Assembly (NCBI RefSeq): GCF_002258785.1
Contig: NZ_NOYI01000021.1
Location: forward strand, 310,001 to 374,000
Direction of reading: 5' to 3'
DNA from: Rhodococcus sp. 06-235-1A
GTDB taxonomy: Bacteria; Actinomycetota; Actinomycetes; Mycobacteriales; Mycobacteriaceae
DNA length: 64,000 nucleotides
The position numbers and the translations under genes are program-made. The notes below the pieces were generated by a model that ran no database searches, was not told the origin of the DNA, and was given only the letters and a program-made list of their open reading frames with translations. Positions 45,548 through 53,849 of the stretch are shown here, one piece after another (the first letter of the stretch is position 1; each line of letters begins with the position of its first letter).

Positions 45548-45776
45548 CAACCACTCCGATCCACGCTATGGCGAGCAGCTGGAGAACCATGACTCCCGAG
45601 GCGATCTTATCGAGCCCTCCGGCCTCACGGCCGTCGACATCCATTGCATACTTCGCGGCCACCGGTGCGGCCAACACCAGCACCTCTTTCACCCACCGAC
45701 GCGGGCGAAGCCCTATGCCGATGTCGTCCGCCAGACTCTTCGGCGGTGCGCCGAAGACTGCGGCATCCTGACTCAT
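45525..45776 (-). pseudogene. Decaprenyl-phosphate phosphoribosyltransferase (ubiA/Rv3806c type) with large internal deletion
   Basis: The frame encodes only 83 residues; the family has about 300. Residues 1-41 (MSQDAAVFGAPPKSLADD and GLRPRRWVKEVLVLAAPVAA) match the N-terminus of Rv3806c-type enzymes. Residues 42-83 (KYAMDVDGREAGGLDKIASG and VMVLQLLAIAWIGVVGVAVY) match the extreme C-terminus. The join is in frame and removes about 215 residues, including the Asp-rich prenyl-phosphate site. GAAGGAG precedes the ATG. Immediately upstream, ADVLAGSALNALTAAAVV followed by a stop may be the tail of the PAP2 gene that normally precedes ubiA. The enzyme cannot be active. Confidence 0.78.
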
Positions 45777-45924
45777 CTGTCTCCTTCGAACTACACGACG
45801 GCAGCAGCCGTCAACGCGTTGAGTGCGGATCCGGCCAGCACATCGGCCGGGGTAGCGGACGCTAAGCATCAAACGCGCAACATGGACGAGGACCGCCGGT
45901 AACGATAGCTCGGCAAAGGATCCC

Positions 45925-45957
45925 AGGTTCCGCGCCCCCACTATGGGCGCAGAACCT
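45925..45957. terminator. Hairpin upstream of the ubiA remnant
   Basis: AGGTTCCGCGCCC (45925-45937) pairs with GGGCGCAGAACCT (45945-45957) with one mismatch and a seven-base loop. It marks the edge of the cell-wall gene fragment. There is no gene from 45960 to 46388. Confidence 0.5.
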
Positions 45958-46051
45958 CAGTTCGAGGCCAGATCAGTAGGGCGCTTCGTGTTCGATTGGG
46001 GGCGTTTGCAGATGCTCGAATATCGACAGCTCGAGTTGGTTTCGGTTCGAC

Positions 46052-46155
46052 GGAGTCAATCGACACGACCGGGTCAGGCCGGGTGTTGATCTATTCGAGC
46101 TTCGAACCCAACAGCGCTTTTCGGGTGGTAGCGAGGACTTGGGCGGCCTACCCGG
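46052..46155 (+). repeat. Degraded third copy of the tRNA-Leu flank repeat
   Basis: The core at 46111-46153 (ACAGCGCTTTTCGGGTGGTA, then GCGAGGACTTGGGCGGCCTACC) matches the copy at 60120-60161 at about 37 of 43 positions. It keeps the GGTAG/CTACC hairpin arms. Upstream, TTTCGGTTCGACGGAGTC lies about where the tRNA T-arm would be, but the alignment there is weak. It falls exactly between the aftB/ubiA block and the GntR-FAH module. Confidence 0.55.
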
Positions 46156-46388
46156 CGCTGGCATATCGAGCTGGGCTTGATAGCCGCGCCGAAGTCGGCA
46201 ACTCCTCAGCGCATGGCCGCAAACATCGAGATCTTCGACCTCGAGATGACAGATTGGGACGTGCACTCGATTCGGGAGCCGTCGAGGCGGTCGATTCGGA
46301 CCAGCCGCTCTCACCGCCACCCGGTGTGATCTCCTGACTCAGGTCCCGTTTCGGCCATTATGTTGCACTATCGATCTGGGAAACCTAC

Positions 46389-47066
46389 TCAGGCATCGAC
46401 GCCGAGCAGTGTTGTGCGCACATGGCGAAGATGCTCGCGCATCGCCTCGCTGGCCGCACTGGGGTCCCTGTCTTCGAGTGCAGCGACGATGGCTTCGTGT
46501 TCGGTGCAGTAACACTTCTTCAGTTCTGGATTGAAGCTCCGCCGTTTGAGCGATCCCCAGATCGGCTGGCTACGGCTGTCGATGAGCAGTTTGCTGACCC
46601 CGATCAGCACCATGTTGTGAGTGGCGAGCGCAAAGCTGTGATGCAGCAACGTATCCCAGCGCTCGAACTCCTCCGACGTGGTTGCTTCGTGGCCTCCGCG
46701 TAGACAGCGATGCATCTCGTCGATGTCGGCACGGGTCGCAGCATTGACCGCGAGCGGGAGGAGTTCGGGTTCGAGCACGAAACGGGACGCCATGATCTCG
46801 GCCGGACTCGGATGATCGGCGAGTTCAGGTTCGAGCTCGGTCGAAGCGCGCGGTGTCAGGAACGTTCCGCGGCCCACGTGACGAACCACCGCGCCCCGCT
46901 CTTCGAGCGTATCCAGAGCTGCGCGGACCACTGCGCGGCTCACTCCTGCGGAGGCCGAGAGTTCCCGCTCTGTCGGCAGCTTGTCTCCGGGACCGAGGCC
47001 GCCGTCTGCGACCAGTCCATCGATGAACCGAAGAGTGGCCGCATGGGGTCCGACTGCCAGCGTCAC
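46389..47066 (-). CDS. GntR/FadR-family transcriptional regulator
   Basis: This 225-residue regulator has an N-terminal winged helix (LRFIDGLVADGGLGPGDKLP, TERELSASAGVSRAVVRAAL, DTLEERGAVVRHVGRGTFLT). An all-helical FadR/FCD-type domain follows, with metal-site His residues in LLHHSFALATHN and EHEAIVAALEDRD. GTG at 47066 has GGGAGG five bases upstream; longer starts are rejected. It is divergent from the FAH-hydrolase fusion gene. ACCAAT/ATTGGT repeats in the gap are likely operators. Confidence 0.87.
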   Translation of the reverse strand: MTLAVGPHAATLRFIDGLVADGGLGPGDKLPTERELSASAGVSRAVVRAALDTLEERGAVVRHVGRGTFLTPRASTELEPELADHPSPAEIMASRFVLEPELLPLAVNAATRADIDEMHRCLRGGHEATTSEEFERWDTLLHHSFALATHNMVLIGVSKLLIDSRSQPIWGSLKRRSFNPELKKCYCTEHEAIVAALEDRDPSAASEAMREHLRHVRTTLLGVDA

Positions 47067-47089
47067 AACAACCTCCCACCTGTCGCCAT

Positions 47090-47224
47090 ACCAATGTGGA
47101 CCAATGTTAGTCGATGAACCTACTGTGAGGGCGGCACTTGGAATCGCTAGCGAGTGTTGACGGTCACAGCTATTCAACCTATCGTAACCAATACGGACCG
47201 AATAGCGGTTTGGTTCACATTGGT
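47090..47224. promoter_or_regulatory. Clustered ACCAAT/ATTGGT sites between divergent GntR and FAH genes
   Basis: ACCAATGT occurs twice, 10 bp apart (47090-47097 and 47100-47107). ACCAAT at 47187-47192 faces ATTGGT at 47219-47224. The spacing and placement between divergent starts (47066 and 47237) suggest binding by the GntR/FadR-type regulator. Confidence 0.5.
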
Positions 47225-47236
47225 TTGGGAGGCTCA

Positions 47237-48898
47237 GTGCGATTCGCACGAATTCAGACAGAAACCGGCGCACAGATCTGCGCCGTCGACGAGAACGGGG
47301 CTGCCCGCGCAGTCCGATTCGCTGATACCGGCGAATCCATCACTACGCTGCAGCAGGTCATCGACGCAGGATCGGCCGCCACGGACCGACTGACAGCCGC
47401 CACGGCAGCCGAGGGCGGCAAGCTCCTGGCCCCGATCGTCCCGCACCGCAACGTGTTCTGCGTCGGCCGCAACTACAGCGAGCACGCCGCCGAGTTCGCC
47501 AAGAGCGGCTTCGATGCAACCGGATCCGCTGATGGACAGCATGTTCCCCAGTATCCAGTGGTGTTCACCAAGCCGGCCGCGACTGTGATCGCTTCGGGCG
47601 ATGCGATCGATCCCCACACCGATATCACCTCCGCGCTCGATTACGAGGGCGAGATCGGTGTCATCATCGGCAAACGCGCATCGAAGGTGAGCAAAGAGGA
47701 CGCCCTGGACTACGTGTGGGGTTACACCCTGATCAACGACATGACTGCCCGCGACCTACAGCGTGATCACAAGCAGTGGTTCATCGGAAAGTCACTCGAC
47801 ACGTTCTGCCCCCTCGGTCCGTGGGCAGTGACCGCCGATGAAATCGACATCGACGACCTGCAACTGCAGACCCGCGTCAACGGCGAGCTCCGCCAGGACA
47901 CCAACACCTCGCAACTGATCTTCGACGTCGCCACGATCATCGAAACCCTCTCCGCGGGAATCACTCTCGAAGCCGGTGATGTCATCGCAACCGGAACTCC
48001 GGTCGGCGTCGGAATCGGCTTCGACCCACCGAAATACCTCGTCCCCGGGGACGAGGTCGTGATCTCGGCTCCTGGACTCGGTGAACTACGCAACGTCATC
48101 GGCGAACCCAGCGACCCCGATCATCTCGTCGCGGCCGGCACCAGCCGGTTGTTCGTCGAGAAGACCGGCACCGGCCCCGCCGTTGTGCTCATCCATGGTC
48201 TCGGCGGATCCACCACTGTCTACGAACCGCAGGTTGCCGCTCTCGCCGAGACGCACACCGTGCTGCGGTACGACTTGTCCGGACACGGTCGTTCACCCGT
48301 CGCCGGCCCCAACTCGATCACCGGGTGGGTCGAGGAACTGAAAGCCTTGCTCGACGCCGAGGGCATCGAGCAGACAGCACTGGTTGCGCATTCGATGGGA
48401 ACTCTCGTAGCGACAACCTTCGCTGCGACCTACCCGGACCGCGTCAGCAAGCTCGCTCTGCTCGGCCCGGTCAAAGCGCAACCCGACGCCGCCAAGACCG
48501 CGACCCGGGCACGCGCGCGCACCGTGCGTGAAGGGGGAATGTCTGCTGTCGCCGACACAATTCTCGGTGCGGCGCTGTCGTCGACCACGCACGAGAGCAA
48601 GCCGGTCACCGTTGCAGCAGTTCGGGAATTGCTCCTCGGCCAGGACCCCGCAGGCTATGCCTCTGCCTGTGAAGCACTCGCTGCGGCCGAGAACCCGGAC
48701 TTCGCGTCCATCTCCGTCCCGGTCCTGCTGTTGACCGGAGATGGCGACAAGGTCAGCCCGGTCGCGGTCAACGAAGAATTGCTCGGAATCTACCCCAGTG
48801 CCCAACTGAACGTTCTCGAGGGCGTCGGACATTGGCACTCGCTCGAAGACCCCGCTTCGGTCACCCACCGGCTCCAGGACTTCCTGGTCAAGCCCTGA
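47237..48898 (+). CDS. Fusion of fumarylacetoacetate-hydrolase-family domain with alpha/beta hydrolase
   Basis: This is a single 553-residue polypeptide. Residues 1-285 form an FAH-type domain: RFARIQTETGAQICAVDENG, NVFCVGRNYSEHAAEF, metal ligands in LDYEGEIGVIIGKRA, the NDMTARDLQ signature and GDVIATGTPVGVGIG. Residues from about 300 form an alpha/beta hydrolase similar to 3-oxoadipate enol-lactonases. It has LIHGLGGSTTVYEPQ, nucleophile VAHSMGT (Ser about 385), acid GDGDKVSP (about 502) and GVGHWHSLEDP (His about 531). GTG at 47237 has GGGAGG upstream. It probably performs two successive hydrolytic C-C, enol or lactone steps on one ring-cleavage product. It is followed by an amidohydrolase gene. 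Confidence 0.85.
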   Translation: MRFARIQTETGAQICAVDENGAARAVRFADTGESITTLQQVIDAGSAATDRLTAATAAEGGKLLAPIVPHRNVFCVGRNYSEHAAEFAKSGFDATGSADGQHVPQYPVVFTKPAATVIASGDAIDPHTDITSALDYEGEIGVIIGKRASKVSKEDALDYVWGYTLINDMTARDLQRDHKQWFIGKSLDTFCPLGPWAVTADEIDIDDLQLQTRVNGELRQDTNTSQLIFDVATIIETLSAGITLEAGDVIATGTPVGVGIGFDPPKYLVPGDEVVISAPGLGELRNVIGEPSDPDHLVAAGTSRLFVEKTGTGPAVVLIHGLGGSTTVYEPQVAALAETHTVLRYDLSGHGRSPVAGPNSITGWVEELKALLDAEGIEQTALVAHSMGTLVATTFAATYPDRVSKLALLGPVKAQPDAAKTATRARARTVREGGMSAVADTILGAALSSTTHESKPVTVAAVRELLLGQDPAGYASACEALAAAENPDFASISVPVLLLTGDGDKVSPVAVNEELLGIYPSAQLNVLEGVGHWHSLEDPASVTHRLQDFLVKP

Positions 48899-48923
48899 TT
48901 TTCCTCAGAAAGGAGATCCGACA

Positions 48924-50228
48924 ATGACGTCGTCACCGTCCACGGATCAGGCAGTTCTCTTCACCAACGTACGAATTTTCGATTCTTCCGGTTCCGACCC
49001 GTTCGAGGGCGAGGTCCTCGTTCACGGCGAACGTATCGTCGAGGTCCGCAAGGGTACCGGCGATCTACCGCACGAGGGCGCGCGGGTCGTCGACGGGCAG
49101 GGCAAGTTCCTGATGTCCGGACTCTGCGATGCACACACCCACTTCTCCTGGGTCAACTCCGCTGATCTGCCCGGGCTCGGCACCATGGGCGTCGAGGAAC
49201 ACACGTTGCTGTGCGCTCGCTCTGCCCAGACGTACATCGATTCCGGCTACACCATGTGCGTCGGTGCCGCTGCAGCAAAGCCGCGCCTGGACGTGGTGAT
49301 ACGCAACGCCATCAACGACGGTCAGATCCCCGGTCCGCGTTACCTGGCGAACTGTCAGGAGATCGCCGTTACCGGTGGTGCGTTGGTCGATGGCATCACC
49401 GCCTTCGCCGACGGACCCGAGGAAATGCGCAAACAGGTACGTCGCAACGTGGAAATGGGCGCGGATCTGGTCAAGTTGTCGATGTCCGGTGAGGAGATCA
49501 CCGGCAATCAGCACGCGGAGGACAACTACTTCTCCGACGAAGAGACCCTCGCTGCTGTCACCGAAGCTCATCGCCGCGGGCTCCGTGTCTGCTCCCATGC
49601 GCGTTCGGGTGAATCGGTGAAGATGTCATTGCGCAACGGTGTCGACATCATCTACCACGCCTCGTTCATCGACGAGGAAGGTCTCGATATGCTCGAAGAG
49701 CAGAAGGACCGAGTATTCGTCGCACCCGGATTAAATTGGCTCGTAGCTACGTTGGAGGATGCAGCCGCGTTCGGCTACCCACCGGAGGCCGCCGAAGCAG
49801 CGGGGTACAAGCACGAACTCGAATGCGCTATCGAGGGGTTGAAGAAGATGAAGGAGCGCGGTATCCGTGTTCTACCCGGTGGTGACTACGGATTTGCGTG
49901 GACACCGCACGGCACGTACGCCCGCGATCTCGCGCACTTCGTCAACCTTCTCGGCTACACCACCAAGGAGACGTTGCTCGCGGCAACAGCGCTGGGTGGG
50001 CAGATCATGCGTATGGCCGATGATCTCGGTCAGGTTGCGCCCGGTTTCTATGCCGACCTGATCCTCATCGACGGTGATCCGCTCGAGGACATCACAGTTC
50101 TGCAGGATCAGTCCAAAATCGTCGGCATTATGAAAGGTGGCCGTTTCCACAAGGATCCGAGCACCGGCACCGAAGCACGACCGCGCGAGCTCGACGAGAT
50201 CCACCGCGGGACTCCAATTCCCGCCTGA
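48924..50228 (+). CDS. Metal-dependent amidohydrolase (imidazolonepropionase/prolidase-like)
   Basis: This 434-residue urease-superfamily TIM-barrel hydrolase begins with a beta-sandwich start, VLFTNVRIFDSSGSDPFEGE. It has the metal motif GLCDAHTHFSWVN, the bridging Lys in ADLVKLSMSGEEITG, and metal His residues in RVCSHARSGESVKM and VDIIYHASFIDEEG. The C-terminal LGQVAPGFYADLILIDGDPLED is typical of the superfamily. AGAAAGGAG precedes the ATG, 25 bp after the FAH fusion gene, so they form an operon under GntR control. It likely opens a cyclic amide or removes an amide from the pathway substrate. Confidence 0.86.
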   Translation: MTSSPSTDQAVLFTNVRIFDSSGSDPFEGEVLVHGERIVEVRKGTGDLPHEGARVVDGQGKFLMSGLCDAHTHFSWVNSADLPGLGTMGVEEHTLLCARSAQTYIDSGYTMCVGAAAAKPRLDVVIRNAINDGQIPGPRYLANCQEIAVTGGALVDGITAFADGPEEMRKQVRRNVEMGADLVKLSMSGEEITGNQHAEDNYFSDEETLAAVTEAHRRGLRVCSHARSGESVKMSLRNGVDIIYHASFIDEEGLDMLEEQKDRVFVAPGLNWLVATLEDAAAFGYPPEAAEAAGYKHELECAIEGLKKMKERGIRVLPGGDYGFAWTPHGTYARDLAHFVNLLGYTTKETLLAATALGGQIMRMADDLGQVAPGFYADLILIDGDPLEDITVLQDQSKIVGIMKGGRFHKDPSTGTEARPRELDEIHRGTPIPA

Positions 50229-50357
50229 TACTCGGCAGCAACACCAGAGCAGAGAACAGGGGGCGAGCGCCTACGTGCGCCCACCCCTGTTCTCGGCATG
50301 GAGGAAGCTGCCAGGACCATTCGTGCGTCCTCGCCGACCATGACAATGCCTTGGCAA

Positions 50358-50540
50358 AGGTGACATCGAGGGTGACTGCGGCTTCTACGGCCCATCGGTC
50401 TTCTATGGCCCCGAGGCCTCCCTCGCGTACGACGAAGGGGGCAAGGGCCTTTCGATCCAAGACGTGATGCCTCGCGGTATCACCGCACCGCCGTCCGACG
50501 CGCCGACCGAGGAAAATATGAAGCTGCAGGCGATCGATTT
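50358..50540 (+). pseudogene. Fragment of a glycoside hydrolase family 1 gene
   Basis: In one plus frame the segment reads FYGPSVFYGPEASLAYDEGG, then KGLSIQDVMPRGITAPPSDA, then PTEENMKLQAIDF. This resembles the N-terminal region of 6-phospho-beta-glucosidases (xxDEGGKGLSxxDVxxxG ... AIDF). No start, catalytic Glu or barrel follows, and the frame turns to unrelated sequence after IDF. It is a stranded fragment in the 430-bp gap before hutD. I see nothing else in that gap. Confidence 0.5.
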
Positions 50541-50657
50541 CTCCTGTTCGCCGAGCGTGCCCAACGCAACCCGGAGGAAACGGTTGGTGAACTCCGTCGT
50601 CGGGGACCGACCGATCGAATAGGAGATGATCTGTCGATCGAAAAGACTCTCCCGCGT

Positions 50658-51236
50658 TTAAGAAGTGGAGTGTTCGGGGGCTGATGTGATGGATATCGAG
50701 ATTGTTTGCGCGTGTTGCGGCTGGTTCGGAAGGTGAGTGTGGGGTGGTGCAATCAGGGTGTCCTCGGAATCTGCGTGTACGAATATCCGCGTCGTACCGG
50801 CATCGAACTCGGCGAGACCGGTACCGACATGAACTTGTACTTCGGCGTGGTGTCGGCGGGTCATGATGTTGAGCGCACGGGTCGGTGCGCCGACGCGGCA
50901 TCGTGGTGCCCATTCACCGGGGAACGCGAAGCACTGAAGTGGATGCACAATCTGCGTCCGTCCCGCGTCGAAGCCGACCTCGTGTCGGTCGGGATGGGCG
51001 GGGTCGTCGCGCAGTTCGATCGGCTGATTGCCGATCGGGATGAAGATGCGGTCGAAGTCGGCGATCATCGAGAAGGACGATGTGGTGGGTTCGTCCGCAA
51101 TGCTGATTCGCCAATTCTCAGTTTCGACAACGACTGTCGTCGTACCTCGCTCGTTGGCCCACAGCTGCGGAACGCGCTGGCTACGCGTGGTCCGAATCAG
51201 TGGAGCCCCGGCCCGCAGATCTGCATAGCCGATCAT
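50658..51236 (-). CDS. hutD: HutD-family protein
   Basis: This 192-residue cupin-like protein is found with histidine-utilisation genes; its role is thought to be regulatory or a ligand governor. It starts MIGYADLRAGAPLIRTTRSQ and has RVPQLWANERGTTTVVVETE, DFDRIFIPIGNQPIELRDDP, LQCFAFPGEWAPRCRV and ALNIMTRRHHAEVQV. The last is the conserved DLNvMxRRg-type motif, here without the usual Asp. ATG at 51236 is used. It is the last gene of the minus-strand hut operon, 85 bp after hutI. Confidence 0.85.
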   Translation of the reverse strand: MIGYADLRAGAPLIRTTRSQRVPQLWANERGTTTVVVETENWRISIADEPTTSSFSMIADFDRIFIPIGNQPIELRDDPAHPDRHEVGFDAGRTQIVHPLQCFAFPGEWAPRCRVGAPTRALNIMTRRHHAEVQVHVGTGLAEFDAGTTRIFVHADSEDTLIAPPHTHLPNQPQHAQTISISITSAPEHSTS

Positions 51237-51321
51237 GACGGTCGACCCGAAGTCACCGTGTTCTGGCTGGACCTGCTCGGTTGCTGCCGGTGGTGAACCC
51301 CGCCGGCGACAACGTCCTCGA

Positions 51322-52458
51322 TCAGGGAACCCCTGGTCTGTATGCGAGGTGAATGTAGGACGGGGCATCGAGCCGCAGAAAGTCCGCTCTGCGTCCCACC
51401 GACAGCACTCCGATATCGTCTCGCCGCAGTGCTGCCGCACCGCCTGCAGTCGCCGACCACAGTGCCTGCGCAGGTGTGAAGTGCATGTCGCGAACAGCGA
51501 CGGCAATGCAGAACGCCATGCTGGAGGTGTAGGAGCTCCGGGGGTTGCAGTCCGTGGCCAGCGCCACGGTTGCACCCGCATCGAGCAGGGTTCGCGCATC
51601 GGGCCACGTCGCGCGGGTGGAGAACTCGGCACCGGGTAGCAGAGTGGCGACAGTGGTGCTCGATGCTGCCGCCAGCGCCTCGACATCGGCGTCGGAAGTG
51701 TACGTGCAGTGATCGACCGAGGCTGCTTCCAGCTCGACAGCCAGTTGTATTCCGCCGCCGAGTTCGAGCTGTCCTGCGTGAAGTCGGGGAATGAGCCCGG
51801 CCGCAGTTCCGGCGTCGAGGATGGTGCGGGCCTCATCGACGGAGAATGCACCGCGGTCGCAGAAGACGTCGATCCATTTCGCGTGTGCAGCGCAAGCGTC
51901 GAGCATAGGTCCGCGCACGAGGTCGACGTAGGCATCGCGGTCGTGTCGATACTCGTTCGGTACCACGTGCGCGCCGAGGAAGGTTCGCTCTCTGGTCACG
52001 TGCCCGGCGACCTCGAGTGAGCGCACTTCGTCGGCGACGGTCAAGCCGTATCCACTCTTGGTTTCGAATGTGGTCACTCCGCCGCCAGCGAGTTCACGCG
52101 CCAATTTTCGGACTCGGCTCAGGAGGTCGCTGTCGGACGCGGAACGGGTGGCGGAAACGGTCGTGGCAATACCTCCGGCTCCGTAGGGCTCGCCGCTCAT
52201 CCGTGCAGCGAACTCAGCGGATCGTTCACCGGCGAACACCAGGTGGGCGTGACTGTCCACGAACCCCGGGATCACCGCCGAGCCACCGAAGTCGATGCGT
52301 GAGTCGGCGGCGGGTGCCTGCGAGCTGGGTCCGATCCAGGCGATGGTGTCCCCGTCGACGACGATGGCGGCGTCATCGATGGTGCCCAGTGCGGTGCCAT
52401 CTCCTCGGCCCGCGTCGTTGGTGATCAATTCGCCGATACCGGTGTAGAGAACTGTCAT
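51322..52458 (-). CDS. hutI: Imidazolonepropionase
   Basis: HutI opens 4-imidazolone-5-propionate to formimidoyl-L-glutamate. The 378-residue amidohydrolase has [32 protein letters not shown] (metal and substrate residues of HutI), [37 protein letters not shown] and [14 protein letters not shown] with the catalytic Asp. The start overlaps the hutF stop (ATGA). Confidence 0.93.
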   Translation of the reverse strand: MTVLYTGIGELITNDAGRGDGTALGTIDDAAIVVDGDTIAWIGPSSQAPAADSRIDFGGSAVIPGFVDSHAHLVFAGERSAEFAARMSGEPYGAGGIATTVSATRSASDSDLLSRVRKLARELAGGGVTTFETKSGYGLTVADEVRSLEVAGHVTRERTFLGAHVVPNEYRHDRDAYVDLVRGPMLDACAAHAKWIDVFCDRGAFSVDEARTILDAGTAAGLIPRLHAGQLELGGGIQLAVELEAASVDHCTYTSDADVEALAAASSTTVATLLPGAEFSTRATWPDARTLLDAGATVALATDCNPRSSYTSSMAFCIAVAVRDMHFTPAQALWSATAGGAAALRRDDIGVLSVGRRADFLRLDAPSYIHLAYRPGVP

Positions 52459-53849
52459 CGTGCCGGCTCCTTCTGTGGTGCGCCGGTGTCCATCAATGCC
52501 GAGATGCACTGTCCCAGTTCTCCGGCCGGATCGTCGATCGAGTGATGTCGTCTGTCGGCGACGATGTGGCGGCCGTCGATGACGACGTCGGTGACATCGG
52601 TGGCCGTGGCTGCGAACACGGCGGTTTCGAGGGTCGGTCCGCAGCCTGCGGTCCGGATCGAGCCGAGATCCACGGCAACGAAATCGGCCCGCTCACCGAC
52701 GCTGATTCGGCCGGCATCGGTCCATCCCAGCGCGTGTTGTCCGTCGGTGGTCGCTGCACCGAGCAGCCGTGATGCTGTGAAGACACCTCGTTCGCGGCGG
52801 GCGAGGCGTTCGTCGAGCTCGACCGCTCTGGCCTCCTCGAACAGGTCGATCACTGCGTGTGAGTCGGATCCGAGACTGAACAGGCCAGCGGAGTCGAGCA
52901 GCTGCGGTGCCGGACCGATTCCGTCCCCGAGATCGCGTTCGGTGGTGGGGCAGAAACATACTCCGGTTGCGGTGCGATCGAGGTCGGCGAGGTCGGCGTC
53001 GGTGAGATGGGTAGCGTGCACCGCCGTTGTCCGTGGGCCCAGGGCTCCGACGTCGCGCAGTAGAGCGGTCGGGGTGCAACCGTGCACCGCGATGCACTGA
53101 TCGACTTCCGCAGTCTGCTCCGAGGAATGCACATGCAGCGGAGCTGCGTGGGAATTGGACCATTCGACCACAGCTGGAATGTGCTCCCGTGGAACACCAC
53201 GTACCGAATGAACTGCCGCACCGACGATCACATCGGTGCGCTCCGACAGATCTTGTCGCAAGGATTCGGTTCTTCCCGCCCAGGCGTCCCCGGAACCGTC
53301 ACCGAAACGCTGTTGCGGGCCGGGCGCGAGGGGTGCGCCATCGACACCGGAACTCAAATAGCAGGTGTCGAGCAGGGTCAGACGAACCCCCGCGTCGGCG
53401 GCACCGTCCACGAGAGCTTTGCCCATGGCATTGGGATCTGCGTAGGGCCTACCGTTCGGGCCGTGGTGCAGATAGTGGAATTCACCGACCGCGGTGATTC
53501 CGGCAAGTGCCATCTCGGCGTAGACCCCGCGGGCGAGGAGCCGGTAGCTGTCGGGATCGAGGCGGTCTGCGGTGCGATACATCAGGTCGCGCCATGTCCA
53601 GAACGTGCCGCGATCGCGTTGCGTGCGGCCGCGCAGGGCCCGGTGGAAAGCATGGGAATGCGCGTTGGCCATCCCGGGTACAACCAGTCCCTTCAGCACG
53701 CGTGCGGATCGCGGCGGGTGTGTGTTCGGTGCGATGGAGGTGATTCGGCCGCCGGCTACGCTGATCATGACGCTGCTCGAGATGGTGTCATCGCCGAGCC
53801 AGGCATGTTCGCACCACCACGTCGAACCGGTGTGCGTGGGGTCGGGCAT
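52455..53849 (-). CDS. hutF: Formimidoylglutamate deiminase
   Basis: HutF deiminates formimidoylglutamate to N-formyl-L-glutamate and ammonia. The 464-residue amidohydrolase has [20 protein letters not shown] with [20 protein letters not shown], typical of HutF. Further metal residues are in [26 protein letters not shown] and [18 protein letters not shown]. The ATG at 53849 shares one base with the preceding stop (TGATG). Its presence shows that the pathway runs through formylglutamate, which then needs a deformylase. Confidence 0.93.
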   Translation of the reverse strand: MPDPTHTGSTWWCEHAWLGDDTISSSVMISVAGGRITSIAPNTHPPRSARVLKGLVVPGMANAHSHAFHRALRGRTQRDRGTFWTWRDLMYRTADRLDPDSYRLLARGVYAEMALAGITAVGEFHYLHHGPNGRPYADPNAMGKALVDGAADAGVRLTLLDTCYLSSGVDGAPLAPGPQQRFGDGSGDAWAGRTESLRQDLSERTDVIVGAAVHSVRGVPREHIPAVVEWSNSHAAPLHVHSSEQTAEVDQCIAVHGCTPTALLRDVGALGPRTTAVHATHLTDADLADLDRTATGVCFCPTTERDLGDGIGPAPQLLDSAGLFSLGSDSHAVIDLFEEARAVELDERLARRERGVFTASRLLGAATTDGQHALGWTDAGRISVGERADFVAVDLGSIRTAGCGPTLETAVFAATATDVTDVVIDGRHIVADRRHHSIDDPAGELGQCISALMDTGAPQKEPAR

